Below are positions 1-6,271 of a stretch of 15,922 bases of DNA, one piece after another. Each line of letters opens with the position of its first letter. Position 1 is the stretch's first letter. The stretch covers positions 1-15,922 of the forward strand of contig CATZYB010000034.1 in NCBI GenBank assembly GCA_958426095.1, written 5' to 3'. The stretch comes from an uncultured Lachnospiraceae bacterium (GTDB lineage: Bacteria > Bacillota > Clostridia > Lachnospirales > Lachnospiraceae). The notes beneath the pieces were generated by a model that saw only the letters and a list, made by a program, of their open reading frames with translations, was not told the DNA's origin and searched no databases. A program made the position numbers and the translations under genes.

Positions 1-522
1 GAAAAGCTGGAGGATGTGATTCAGCAGATCGTAGCAGGGGCAAACCGGCAGGTCAATGAGGCGTCACCCATTGTAGACGCACGGCTCGCCGACGGTTCCC
101 GGGTCAATGTGGTTTTAAAACCTGTGGCCTTAAATGGGCCGATACTTACGATTCGGAAATTTCCAGAAGAACCGATGAGCATGGAACGTCTTATCCGACA
201 GGGGACATTGACCGAAGAGGCGGCTTCTTTCCTGGAAAAAATTGTACGGGCCAAATATAATATTTTTATTTCGGGAGGTACAGGCACAGGCAAAACGACC
301 ATGCTCAATGCACTGATGGATTATGTGCCGAAGGATGAGAGGGTGATCACGATCGAGGATTCTGCCGAATTGCAGATACATAATATTAAAAATCTGGTAA
401 AGCTGGAGGCGAGGAATGCTACGGCGGATGGGGAACATCAGGTATCCATTCGGGATTTGATTAAAAGTGCGATGCGTATGCGCCCGGATAGTCGCAAGAT
501 AATTACACGAGTTTTAGAGTAA
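1..522 (+). pseudogene. cpaF: CpaF/TadA-type secretion ATPase, 5' part, interrupted by prophage (open at left edge)
   Basis: The frame is open from base 1, so the gene starts upstream of the window. The family is the hexameric VirB11/GspE-like ATPase that powers Tad/Flp pilus assembly at the inner face of the membrane. Counting from base 1, the Walker A motif GGTGTGKTT is at residues 92-100, followed by the Asp-box segment RVITIEDSAELQ and the SIRDLIKSAMRMRPD stretch. Intact family members continue from MRPD into the Walker B segment (IIIGEVRG) and a His box. Here MRPD is followed instead by SRKIITRVLE and a stop. The ATPase therefore lacks Walker B and should be inactive. The foreign tail begins beside the recombinase gene, so the break is read as the phage attachment junction. 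Host transcription is expected to be rightward, toward the convergent recombinase gene. Confidence 0.88.
470..496. other. putative attL junction inside cpaF
   Basis: Homology to CpaF stops at about base 489-490, after the codons for RMRPD. The recombinase stop codon lies only about 25 bp further in. Large serine recombinases typically use a short core identity next to their own gene, which fits. The exact core cannot be placed without attR or an uninterrupted cpaF. Confidence 0.65.
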
Positions 523-2094
523 AACAAAAAGAGTGCGCCCATCCCATGTGCATTTTTTGATCACTTCTTTGGCAATGGCATTTTTTTCATCAGCCGAGAA
601 ACTATCAAAATTATCAATAAAATTTAAAATCCGCTGCTTTTTCTCTTCTAAATTTTCTCGGGTATTTTTATTCGAGCGTTCCACGGCTTGCAATTCGGCA
701 AGCTGCCTGTTCAACTGATGCAATTCTTTGTCGTGCTTTTCGATGCTTTGCAAGATATATTTAACAGCGGGCCCGTCTTTGCTATCGGCCAGAGCAGCAG
801 TCAGGTTTTCGATTTTTGCATTTATGGATAAAATATTTTTTTGTATGACATTTTCTTCTGCCTTTACATTTCTCTGAGAGACTGGAGTCTGAAGGTAATC
901 AGATATGCAGTCGGGGTCTTTTTTTATTCTATAAAAAATTTCCAGAACTTTATCATCCAGCAAATTAGCATGGATTTGACTCATATTACAGTATTCTGGC
1001 CCTTGGCGTACCCTCTTAGGGCAATAATACCAAACGGTCATATTACCATCAACTCTAGGTTTGCGGGATACCCCCATGAGGCGGCCGCAAGAACATCGAA
1101 GGACTCCTTTTAAGAGCGGAAGTGGATAGCGAGGCGTTTTGTCAAAAAGGTTATGCGTAAATTGATTTTGCACAGCAAGCCATATGCGAGAATCCATACA
1201 CGGTTCATGTTTGCCAAGACATACACGCCATTTTTCGGGCGGTTGGAGTTCGTGCTTTTTGCCTCTTTCGGTGGTACGCCCATAAATCATCACACCGACG
1301 CTGCCGTCCCATTTTTCACGCGGGGAACGCTCAGACATTATACAGCCTTTGTTTTTGTAAAAATCATAAATATCTGGAGTGGCCTGTACACAAAAAGGCA
1401 TTGTCAATAATCTGTGCAATTGACTAATGGAATAAAACTTTCCACTCCTTGTCTTGACGCCGTTGCGTTTGAGGTAGCTCTCGAAAGCACTCAACGTAAA
1501 ATTGTTATCCATGAACAAGTGATACATATAATGGAGCTGACGAACCTCGTCTGGATCGGCCGCGATAGTGACATGTTGCTTACCGTCAGAAGTTGTGATG
1601 CGTTCACGATGATAAGGCAAAGGGGGATTTCCACCGACCCACCAACCATCATCGGAAAGACCGACCATATTATCGTAAACACGATTGGCAGTGGTCTCCC
1701 GCTCCATCTGGGCGAATACTACGGATACATACATCATAGCTTTACCGATAGGGGTCGAGGTGTCAATATTTTCTTTAACTGAAACAAATTGTACATTGTG
1801 TTCTTCGAGGAAGGCATAAATGTTTGAAAAATCTCGCACATCCCGGGATAGACGATCGAGCTGATAAACTATCAGAACATTAATGATCCCAGATTCGATA
1901 TCTTTCATCAAACGTTTTAGGTCCGGCCGGGTCGTATTGGCGCCGGTCATTCCCTCATCTTCGTAAAGCAGAAAAGAGTCAACTTTGCCAGGAAAATGAA
2001 AATCGGCATATTCTCGGTTCATCCGGTGCTGATTTTTGACGCTGTCGCTATGATCTGAATAAATAGATTTACGCCCGTAACTTGCAAATATCAT
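514..2094 (-). CDS. large serine recombinase (phage integrase), 526 aa
   Basis: The protein catalyses site-specific integration and probably excision through a serine nucleophile. The N-terminal resolvase domain starts MIFASYGRKS, with S10 as the likely catalytic Ser and R8 beside it. It continues through YEDEGMTGA (44-52) and YQLDRLSRD (77-85). A recombinase domain spans about residues 155-300, a zinc-ribbon segment has C334, C336, C358 and C369, and a C-terminal coiled-coil region spans about 410-490. Length is normal for the family. The frame is open 62 codons further upstream, but the ATG at 2094 is chosen because AAGGAGTG lies just before it and the family motif begins at once. The gene abuts the cpaF junction, as expected of the phage's own integrase. 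Confidence 0.93.
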   Translation of the reverse strand: MIFASYGRKSIYSDHSDSVKNQHRMNREYADFHFPGKVDSFLLYEDEGMTGANTTRPDLKRLMKDIESGIINVLIVYQLDRLSRDVRDFSNIYAFLEEHNVQFVSVKENIDTSTPIGKAMMYVSVVFAQMERETTANRVYDNMVGLSDDGWWVGGNPPLPYHRERITTSDGKQHVTIAADPDEVRQLHYMYHLFMDNNFTLSAFESYLKRNGVKTRSGKFYSISQLHRLLTMPFCVQATPDIYDFYKNKGCIMSERSPREKWDGSVGVMIYGRTTERGKKHELQPPEKWRVCLGKHEPCMDSRIWLAVQNQFTHNLFDKTPRYPLPLLKGVLRCSCGRLMGVSRKPRVDGNMTVWYYCPKRVRQGPEYCNMSQIHANLLDDKVLEIFYRIKKDPDCISDYLQTPVSQRNVKAEENVIQKNILSINAKIENLTAALADSKDGPAVKYILQSIEKHDKELHQLNRQLAELQAVERSNKNTRENLEEKKQRILNFIDNFDSFSADEKNAIAKEVIKKCTWDGRTLFVLL

Positions 2095-2114
2095 AGTATC
2101 ACTCCTTAAAAAAT

Positions 2115-2148
2115 CGTATAAAAATAACACCTGTACAGGTGCCAAAGA
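2115..2148 (-). promoter_or_regulatory. probable recombinase promoter with a 14-bp perfect palindrome
   Basis: On the minus strand TTGGCA (2140-2145) is followed after 17 bp by TTTATA (2117-2122). The palindrome CACCTGTACAGGTG (2128-2141) fills the spacer and touches the -35, where a repressor or activator could act. The core CCTGTACAG recurs at 2196-2204. The promoter match is moderate; the palindrome is exact. Confidence 0.5.
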
Positions 2149-2219
2149 GTTGTGATACAATATATTTGTTGAGGATATATGTATCAGGCCTCTGGCCTGT
2201 ACAGAAAATCTATGTGAAG

Positions 2220-2251
2220 CCGTCTGGTGTTGGTAGCACCGGGCGGTTTTT
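2220..2251 (+). terminator. intrinsic terminator, plus-strand polarity, between abi and recombinase genes
   Basis: A 10-bp stem (2220-2229 with 2237-2246, two G-T pairs) has a 7-nt loop and is followed on the plus strand by TTTTTG. No T-run follows it on the minus strand. It lies just beyond the abi stop codon, so a leftward role is possible, but its polarity suits transcripts entering from the cpaF side or across attP. Confidence 0.6.
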
Positions 2252-2255
2252 GCTT

Positions 2256-3203
2256 CTAGTATGTATTTAATTCTCGCCAATTTTCCGGAAATCCCATTTC
2301 CTTCAAAATTGTATTTTGATTTAAAATTGTTAATTTCTTATTAAGAGTGCCAATGGACCGATAAACTTCTTTGCTTAAACGCTTATAATCGTTATTGGAT
2401 AAAAGCCTTTTTAGGGCTATCATACAGGCAAATAAATCTCGTTTTCCGCAAAGATATTCATGATCTTCATTTTGTGGAATCTTTAATTTGGAGTGATAAA
2501 TAGTGTTTGATAAAGGTTTTTTTGTTCGAAAACAGTATAAACGATTTCCATGTGCACAAAAGTTTCTTATGGTAGAGATATACAAAAGAGCATTTTCTAA
2601 ATCATTATCCATCATGTTAAACTGTTTAGATACTTTTTGGCGCTCAGAAGGAAGCATTAGGCTGTAAAATTTGCTTATAGTACCAAGAGTAAGAATATTA
2701 TTTAATACCCATAAAGGAATATATCCATGTTTACGTAAATAGTGTGCGATACTAGGATCTGAACTTCTTCCAGCAATTTGGCGCTGAATTTCTGCAATTA
2801 AACTTGTTATTTTATTCTCAGAATTTTTTAGAGAAGTATTAAAATTGGTGTAAACAAGATAATTCTTATGACCATGAGCTTCAGAAAAATAATACGAAAT
2901 AAGACTTTTAACAGAGGTTTCCGTTTCAAGAATATACCTAAAGAAAATATTTCGTAAAGCTCTGTCAAATTGGTATAGAGCATTAATTTCACATAAAGTT
3001 GTTCCTGCTACGTAAATTGGATAATCGTTATGAACGCTGTTGTCTAGAAATAATTTATTATATCCATTTATGAGATTGTAGTATCCATATTTTTGAAGAA
3101 CCCTTTTTGCATAATCTTTATCAGAAGAACTTGAAATATTGACACCGCGTTTTATTAATATTTCGATTAATTCGTCAAGTGTTTTAAATTCTTTTTCCTC
3201 CAT
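2256..3203 (-). CDS. Abi_2 / AbiD-AbiF type abortive infection protein (HEPN), 315 aa
   Basis: The protein resembles the Abi_2 family, whose members block phage growth and carry a HEPN ribonuclease-like motif. R213-N214-x3-H218 (RNFCAH) is the expected RNxxxH motif, preceded by conserved-looking helices such as YQFDRALRNIFFRYIL (77-92) and the HYLRKHGYIPLWVL segment (154-167). The ATG at 3203 is chosen over upstream in-frame options because GGAGGTA lies 7 bp before it and because the upstream part would encode a leader hairpin. It sits between recombinase and repressor, a usual place for lysogenic-conversion genes. It probably protects the lysogen from other phages. It has its own promoter and possibly an attenuator. 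No partner antitoxin is visible beside it. Confidence 0.85.
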   Translation of the reverse strand: MEEKEFKTLDELIEILIKRGVNISSSSDKDYAKRVLQKYGYYNLINGYNKLFLDNSVHNDYPIYVAGTTLCEINALYQFDRALRNIFFRYILETETSVKSLISYYFSEAHGHKNYLVYTNFNTSLKNSENKITSLIAEIQRQIAGRSSDPSIAHYLRKHGYIPLWVLNNILTLGTISKFYSLMLPSERQKVSKQFNMMDNDLENALLYISTIRNFCAHGNRLYCFRTKKPLSNTIYHSKLKIPQNEDHEYLCGKRDLFACMIALKRLLSNNDYKRLSKEVYRSIGTLNKKLTILNQNTILKEMGFPENWRELNTY

Positions 3204-3216
3204 AAATAATACCTCC

Positions 3217-3253
3217 AAAATAAAAAGACCCGGGGCCCGAAGGACACCCGAGT
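3217..3253 (-). terminator. terminator-like hairpin in the abi leader (possible attenuator)
   Basis: Read on the minus strand, ACTCGGG-T-G-T-CC, a TTCG loop and GGCCCCGGGT form about 10 pairs with two bulged T residues. CTTTTTATTTT follows. It lies between the abi promoter and the abi ribosome binding site. It could stop repressor read-through and also gate abi expression. Confidence 0.6.
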
Positions 3254-3306
3254 ACGTTCCAGATATTATATGCACCAAACAGAAAAATAATTCTTTCAGT
3301 GAATAA

Positions 3307-3335
3307 ATCATAACATACATTTTTTCGAGTGTCAA
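3307..3335 (-). promoter_or_regulatory. abi promoter, near-consensus sigma-70 type
   Basis: On the minus strand TTGACA (3330-3335), a 17-bp spacer and TATGAT (3307-3312). The predicted leader before the abi start codon is about 95 nt. Confidence 0.75.
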
Positions 3336-3375
3336 TTTTTTTAAACATTTTCTTAGAAATTATACAATGTATTTT

Positions 3376-3400
3376 ATTAACACGCCATAGGCGAATTAAT
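3376..3400 (-). terminator. weak hairpin at the end of the repressor gene
   Basis: ATTAA-CA-CGCC-ATA-GGCG-AA-TTAAT forms a 4-bp GC stem with flanking AT pairs across a 2x2 mismatch. It overlaps the repressor stop codon. There is no clean T-run on the minus strand, so termination is doubtful. Confidence 0.3.
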
Positions 3401-4151
3401 CTAAATCAACTTTTCCTAGAACCTTTCCTATACATTGAATGGATTCGCTTCCAGGAATTGGTTCATAATTTTTGTTGTGCGAAATAAGACCTGTTTCACC
3501 GGCTTCTTTGATTACACATTTATTGTCGACCATAAAGACGCCAATTTTACCGGTTTCAACAATCTGGCATCTTTCCACAAATACTTTATCCCCATCATAA
3601 AAAGTTGGTTCCATACTATTTCCGTTCACGCCGATAACAAAATCTGCTTTTTCAGAGATTTCATCCAGCGGGACTTCAATGGTGTCTATTGGGATATCAT
3701 CAAAGATGTATTCGCCAGTACCTGCAGAGGCCAGCTTCTGGTAGTAGGCCATAAAGCGTGTAGGATGGATAATTTTGCTATCTGCTTTATCAGTTGCCGA
3801 AATATTCATCGTCTCTATTCTTTTTAATTCCCTATCGAGAATCATATTTACCGTTTCCTGACCAAATGAATCGAGGGAACGGTATTTTTTTATTAAATCA
3901 ACATCTGATTTTTTTATGTCAATAGAAAGGCCAGGAAGATGATAACCGTATGCCTCGCTTAGTAATTCGGTATAATCCAATTCGTATGTTTGACAGAGCT
4001 TTAGAAAGGTGTCCATATCTGGTTCGGTATTACCGTTTTCATAATTGCTTAAAGTAGTATTTTTGATTCCGGTTAATTTTGTGACATCGCTTTGCTTCAA
4101 ACCTTTATTCAGTCTTCCTTCTTTGAGCTTTTCGATTAAATAAGAATTCAA
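3396..4151 (-). CDS. LexA/CI-type phage repressor with S24 self-cleaving domain, 251 aa
   Basis: The N-terminal HTH_XRE domain covers about residues 5-62 (LKQSDVTKLTGIKNTTLSNYENG). The C-terminal S24/LexA-like domain has a likely cleavage site A143-G144 in LASAGTGEY, catalytic S179 in GNSMEPTF and catalytic K215 in CVIKE. RecA-stimulated self-cleavage after DNA damage would relieve repression and induce the prophage. The start is taken as TTG at 4151 because GGAGGTGG sits 5 bp upstream. The upstream in-frame ATG lies almost at the predicted transcription start and has no ribosome binding site. It is divergent from the Cro-like gene, forming the usual immunity switch. Confidence 0.9.
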   Translation of the reverse strand: MNSYLIEKLKEGRLNKGLKQSDVTKLTGIKNTTLSNYENGNTEPDMDTFLKLCQTYELDYTELLSEAYGYHLPGLSIDIKKSDVDLIKKYRSLDSFGQETVNMILDRELKRIETMNISATDKADSKIIHPTRFMAYYQKLASAGTGEYIFDDIPIDTIEVPLDEISEKADFVIGVNGNSMEPTFYDGDKVFVERCQIVETGKIGVFMVDNKCVIKEAGETGLISHNKNYEPIPGSESIQCIGKVLGKVDLD

Positions 4152-4175
4152 AATTCCACCTCCATTCATATTCGT

Positions 4176-4204
4176 ATTATATCCCAATATTTTGAAATTG
4201 TAAA
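4176..4204 (-). promoter_or_regulatory. repressor promoter
   Basis: Minus-strand TTTACA (4199-4204), 17 bp, TATAAT (4176-4181). Transcription would start only about 20 nt before the TTG start codon. The -35 lies inside the inverted repeat at 4190-4218, so autoregulation is likely. Confidence 0.75.
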
Positions 4205-4218
4205 TTAAAATTTCAAAA
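4190..4218. promoter_or_regulatory. candidate immunity operator, inverted repeat
   Basis: TTTTGAAAT (4190-4198) and ATTTCAAAA (4210-4218) are perfect 9-bp inverted arms 11 bp apart. A related half-site, ATTGAAATTAT, lies at 4279-4289 before the Cro-like gene. Binding by the repressor or Cro-like protein is inferred. Confidence 0.5.
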
Positions 4219-4234
4219 AACTTAAAATTAGTTA

Positions 4235-4263
4235 TTGACAATCCATAAAACATGGAATAATAT
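4235..4263 (+). promoter_or_regulatory. rightward early promoter (PR-like)
   Basis: TTGACA (4235-4240), 17 bp, TAATAT (4258-4263), upstream of the Cro-like gene. The -35 is perfect and the -10 is approximate. It is the only evident rightward promoter before the 4.3-7.9 kb array. Confidence 0.65.
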
Positions 4264-4305
4264 GTAATTAATCCAATAAATTGAAATTATGAAGGAGGAT
4301 GAAGA

Positions 4306-4518
4306 ATGGTTTTAGATATCTTGAAACTAAAAAGATATATTGAAGAGATTGGAGTTAAACAAAAGTATATTTCCGAAAAAGCATCTATACCAGAACCAAA
4401 ACTTAGCCAAATACTTAATGGAAAAAGGAAATGCGAAGTGGGAGAGTATGCCAGCATTTGCAATGTTCTTGGCGTAGAATTTGAAACATTTGTAAGGCCA
4501 GAAAAGGAGGTGGTATGA
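4306..4518 (+). CDS. Cro-like HTH_XRE regulator, 70 aa
   Basis: This short single-domain DNA-binding protein has a helix-turn-helix at about residues 17-45 (VKQKYISEKASIPEPKLSQILNG). It is divergent from the CI-like repressor across a 154-bp region, the position of Cro. It would compete for the same operators and promote lytic transcription. GAAGGAGGAT precedes the ATG at a normal distance. It overlaps no gene and is followed one base later by a small membrane protein gene. Confidence 0.85.
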   Translation: MVLDILKLKRYIEEIGVKQKYISEKASIPEPKLSQILNGKRKCEVGEYASICNVLGVEFETFVRPEKEVV

Positions 4519-4519
4519 G

Positions 4520-4666
4520 ATGCGGGAAAATCCTAAAGACAATGAAAATAGAAGAAAATGGAAGAAAGAAAAGAAACCTTCGCGAGTAACAGTCTCGGAT
4601 GTTGCGCTTGCACTTGCGATTTTAAATCTGTTATTTATTTTGTTTTGTGAATGCATATTAAAATAA
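4520..4666 (+). CDS. small single-pass membrane protein, 48 aa
   Basis: The ORF starts ATG at 4520, one base after the Cro-like stop, with AAGGAGGT ending 8 bp upstream. The protein has a highly basic/acidic N-terminus (residues 1-22) and one hydrophobic segment at about 28-46 (DVALALAILNLLFILFC). Function is unknown. A different ATG at 4515 would give a 24-codon frame without a plausible product. Its last 9 bp overlap the 3' end of the opposing gene, and its middle contains the hairpin proposed to terminate that gene. Confidence 0.65.
   Translation: MRENPKDNENRRKWKKEKKPSRVTVSDVALALAILNLLFILFCECILK
4580..4599 (-). terminator. weak candidate terminator of leftward unit 1
   Basis: On the minus strand TC-CGAG, a short loop and CTCG-C-GA, with one bulge, is followed by a pyrimidine-rich stretch (GGTTTCTTTTCTTTCTT). 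It lies inside the opposing 48-aa gene and is weaker than the other four embedded hairpins. Confidence 0.35.
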
Positions 4667-5083
4667 GTTGCTCAGGAACTCCGCTATAGGTTTGAAATTT
4701 ATAATGATTTCAATTAGCAAACCTAAACCAGTAAAAACGATAGAAATCCAACTTTTGATATCGGCCTTCTTTGATTTCTGGAGAGCAAGATTAGATTGGA
4801 TTTTTGCAGAACTAGCGATTTCTTTTACGGATGAGCGAAATTCTTCCTCATATTTACGATATGCTATATAACCTTTTCCTTTTTCGGTTATTGCGTAATT
4901 GGAATAAGTAGGAATTGGCGATGAACCATCTAAATAATAACCAGAGATGTGAGATTCAATAAAACCGTTTTCTAAAAGTTGCTGAATGCAGGCTTCATTA
5001 AACAAGGTTTCATCGTGTGCGGCGAGGTCATTATTAAAACATTTTAATAATTCATAAGATTCAGGACTGATAATTTGATTCAT
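4658..5083 (-). CDS. leftward unit 1: winged-helix-like protein with C-terminal membrane anchor, 141 aa
   Basis: No family is recognised with confidence. Residues 1-80 look like a winged-helix fold ending in the typical YAITEKGKGYIAY segment. A charged helical linker (about 80-113) follows, then a hydrophobic segment at about 115-135 (WISIVFTGLGLLIEIII). The ATG at 5083 is chosen because AAAGGAGAT lies 8 bp upstream; the longer frame would run back through its promoter. It is transcribed from cassette copy 1 and converges on the 48-aa gene. Confidence 0.72.
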   Translation of the reverse strand: MNQIISPESYELLKCFNNDLAAHDETLFNEACIQQLLENGFIESHISGYYLDGSSPIPTYSNYAITEKGKGYIAYRKYEEEFRSSVKEIASSAKIQSNLALQKSKKADIKSWISIVFTGLGLLIEIIINFKPIAEFLSNLF

Positions 5084-5190
5084 AAATAAAATCTCCTTTT
5101 TTCGGCATGGAAGTGTCTGTACATACAGTATAGGAGATAAAAACAAAAATAGCAATGTATTTTGAAAGGTCAGAGAAAGAGGTGGTATAG
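5084..5190. promoter_or_regulatory. divergent cassette copy 1
   Basis: The leftward promoter is TTGCTA (5150-5155), 17 bp, TATACT (5127-5132). Next to the -10, CTGTACATACAG takes the place of the longer palindrome found in other copies. The right end carries AGAAAGAGGTGGTATAG, the ribosome binding site of the gene at 5191. No rightward promoter is evident. Confidence 0.7.
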
Positions 5191-5427
5191 ATGCAAATTT
5201 TCAAAGGAAATAGAGAGAAAGAAATCCTCCGAAAACAGCTCGAACTGTTATCGGAGGATTCCCAAAGTGCAATAGAAAGCGATTTGGCAAACTTGTCTAT
5301 TGCAATGTGTAAAGTTTACGAAAGATTACACATAGAAAGTAGATTTCTGATTTTTGCGTTTTTCCTTGTAATAATTTTTGATTCGCTCGTAAGTTTCGTC
5401 ATACTTATCAAGAAGTTCTTCTGGTGA
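5191..5427 (+). CDS. small protein with C-terminal membrane segment, 78 aa
   Basis: The ATG at 5191 follows GAGGTGG at good spacing. Residues 1-48 form a charged amphipathic helix region (EKEILRKQLELLSEDSQ). Residues 50-76 are strongly hydrophobic (FLIFAFFLVIIFDSLVSFVIL). The last 102 bp run antisense to the coding end of the opposing gene 5326-5517, so the membrane segment is the mirror image of a Lys/Glu/Tyr-rich tail. Either both are real or the original stop of this gene lay earlier. The front half contains a 38-nt hairpin read here as the terminator of the opposing gene. Function unknown. Confidence 0.6.
   Translation: MQIFKGNREKEILRKQLELLSEDSQSAIESDLANLSIAMCKVYERLHIESRFLIFAFFLVIIFDSLVSFVILIKKFFW
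5223..5260 (-). terminator. embedded terminator of leftward unit 2
   Basis: Perfect 10-bp arms (5223-5232 and 5251-5260) enclose a further 5-bp stem after one A-A mismatch, with a 6-nt loop. On the minus strand a T/C-rich run (TCTTTCTCTCTATTTCC) follows. The hairpin lies within the coding sequence of the opposing 78-aa gene. Confidence 0.6.
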
Positions 5428-5517
5428 TAATTCAGAAACATCTTGGTTTTTTAGGTAGAGCATAGTCAAAGCATCAAATTTATCCTTGGGAAAAGTGTGA
5501 AATGCATTATCTGACAT
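5326..5517 (-). CDS. leftward unit 2: small soluble helical protein, 63 aa
   Basis: The protein contains VSELSPEELLDKYDETYERI and a basic tail. This resembles short conserved hypothetical proteins of Clostridia phages; function is unknown. The ATG at 5517 is supported by GGAG 6 bp upstream and by its place after cassette copy 2. It shares 102 bp with the opposing 78-aa gene at its 3' end. Confidence 0.7.
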   Translation of the reverse strand: MSDNAFHTFPKDKFDALTMLYLKNQDVSELSPEELLDKYDETYERIKNYYKEKRKNQKSTFYV

Positions 5518-5644
5518 AATTTTCTCCTTTCTTCCGTACTCGGCTGTTGCAACAGCCTGCAATAAAAGAATAGGCTAACGGAAAAATAATGTCAATGAAT
5601 TTCAAAGGGCGTGTCGGAATAGGCCAGAGAAAGAGGTGGTACAG
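5518..5644. promoter_or_regulatory. divergent cassette copy 2
   Basis: The leftward promoter is TTGACA (5590-5595), 17 bp, TATTCT (5567-5572). The palindrome GGCTGTTGCAACAGCC (5542-5557) is perfect and overlaps or just follows the expected transcription start. The right end is CCAGAGAAAGAGGTGGTACAG. This copy is the longest, with about 10 extra bases in its right half (GGCGTGTCGGAATA). Confidence 0.75.
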
Positions 5645-5653
5645 ACGAAATAC

Positions 5654-5824
5654 ATGAGCATAGAGCAAAAAATATCCCTTGCCAAAGAGATTGCTAAGTA
5701 TCTTAGTCAGCAAGGGGTAACGATAGAAGATGCAATTAGCATTTGTGAAATAGTAAAGAAAATTGCATCAAAATCAAAAATACAGTTAGAGTGTATCGAT
5801 GCTTTTAATAACTGGTTCGATTAG
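5654..5824 (+). CDS. small soluble helical protein, 56 aa
   Basis: The protein is helical (EQKISLAKEIAKYLSQQ, then EDAISICEIVKKIAS) and has no membrane segment. Function unknown. The codon at the position where sister copies have ATG or GTG is ACG (5645) here, so the ATG at 5654 is chosen, 16 bp after GGTGG; GTG at 5636 lies inside the ribosome binding site. The last 39 bp overlap the opposing gene 5786-5971. The ORF contains the proposed terminator of that gene. Confidence 0.6.
   Translation: MSIEQKISLAKEIAKYLSQQGVTIEDAISICEIVKKIASKSKIQLECIDAFNNWFD
5667..5716 (-). terminator. embedded terminator of leftward unit 3
   Basis: CCCTTGC (5676-5682) pairs with GCAAGGG (5710-5716). An inner CTAAG-TAT-CTTAG hairpin lies inside. 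On the minus strand ATATTTTTTGC follows, a good T-run. It is located in the coding sequence of the opposing 56-aa gene. Confidence 0.6.
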
Positions 5825-5971
5825 TTCGGATATCTTGTGGCAGGCTTTATCAAAAGATTTTACGGCATGGTCACAAGCGTCATCCATATTAGATGGGGAG
5901 ATATCATTTAGGCATTGAGTGACGCAAGCGAGAGACAAATCGTAAATTAATTTATCTTTATCAAAATTCAT
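5786..5971 (-). CDS. leftward unit 3: small soluble protein, 61 aa
   Basis: No recognised family. The protein starts MNFDKDKLIYDLSLACVTQC, contains four Cys (C16, C20, C33, C44) and is predicted largely helical. The ATG at 5971 has AAAGGAGA 8 bp upstream and follows cassette copy 3. It converges on the 56-aa gene. Confidence 0.68.
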   Translation of the reverse strand: MNFDKDKLIYDLSLACVTQCLNDISPSNMDDACDHAVKSFDKACHKISELIEPVIKSIDTL

Positions 5972-6085
5972 GTAAGAGTCTCCTTTCTTCCGTACTCGGC
6001 TGTTGCAGCAGCTTGCAATTACAGTATAGGAGATCGGAAAGAAAAAGGTAATAAATTTTATGTGCCAAAAAAGGAGGTGGTATAG
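5972..6085. promoter_or_regulatory. divergent cassette copy 3
   Basis: The leftward promoter is TTACCT (6046-6051, weak), 17 bp, TATACT (6023-6028). GCTGTTGCAGCAGC (5999-6012) is a near-palindrome with one mismatched pair. The block CTCCTTTCTTCCGTACTCGGCTG is shared with copy 2 almost base for base. The right end is AAGGAGGTGGTATAG. Confidence 0.75.
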
Positions 6086-6232
6086 GTGGATGAAGTCAAA
6101 AAACATCTAACAAAAGCCGAAGAGGATACAAAGTTGGCACGAAAATGGAGTCGTCAAGCTGTAATTTTATCCGTTGTGGCTTTGATAATTAATGTGTTGA
6201 GAGTAGTACTGAAAATTATTGGAGTGCTATAG
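6086..6232 (+). CDS. small single-pass membrane protein, 48 aa
   Basis: A GTG start at 6086 sits exactly where sister modules have ATG, 6 bp after AAGGAGGTGG. The charged N-terminal half (residues 1-24) is followed by a hydrophobic segment at about 25-48 (AVILSVVALIINVLRVVLKI). The nearby ATG at 6090 is in another frame and closes after 6 codons. Function unknown. Confidence 0.6.
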   Translation: MDEVKKHLTKAEEDTKLARKWSRQAVILSVVALIINVLRVVLKIIGVL

Positions 6233-6271
6233 AAAAAACGAGCTGTGTATCGGAGAAAGGGAGATATATAG

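Noticed and set aside
1414..1782. 122-aa plus-strand open frame inside the recombinase gene
   Set aside because: It is antisense to a clearly conserved recombinase domain and shows no recognisable protein features.
2095..2280. 62-codon N-terminal extension of the serine recombinase
   Set aside because: It runs through the promoter palindrome, and the catalytic domain plus a strong ribosome binding site place the start at 2094.
5084..5190. Insertion-sequence or transposon origin of the modules
   Set aside because: There is no transposase, no terminal inverted repeats and no visible target-site duplications around any module.
3228..6000. CGTACTCGG shared by the abi leader and the cassettes
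   Set aside because: The motif is in opposite orientation relative to the transcript in the two places and is part of different structures, so it is probably coincidence.
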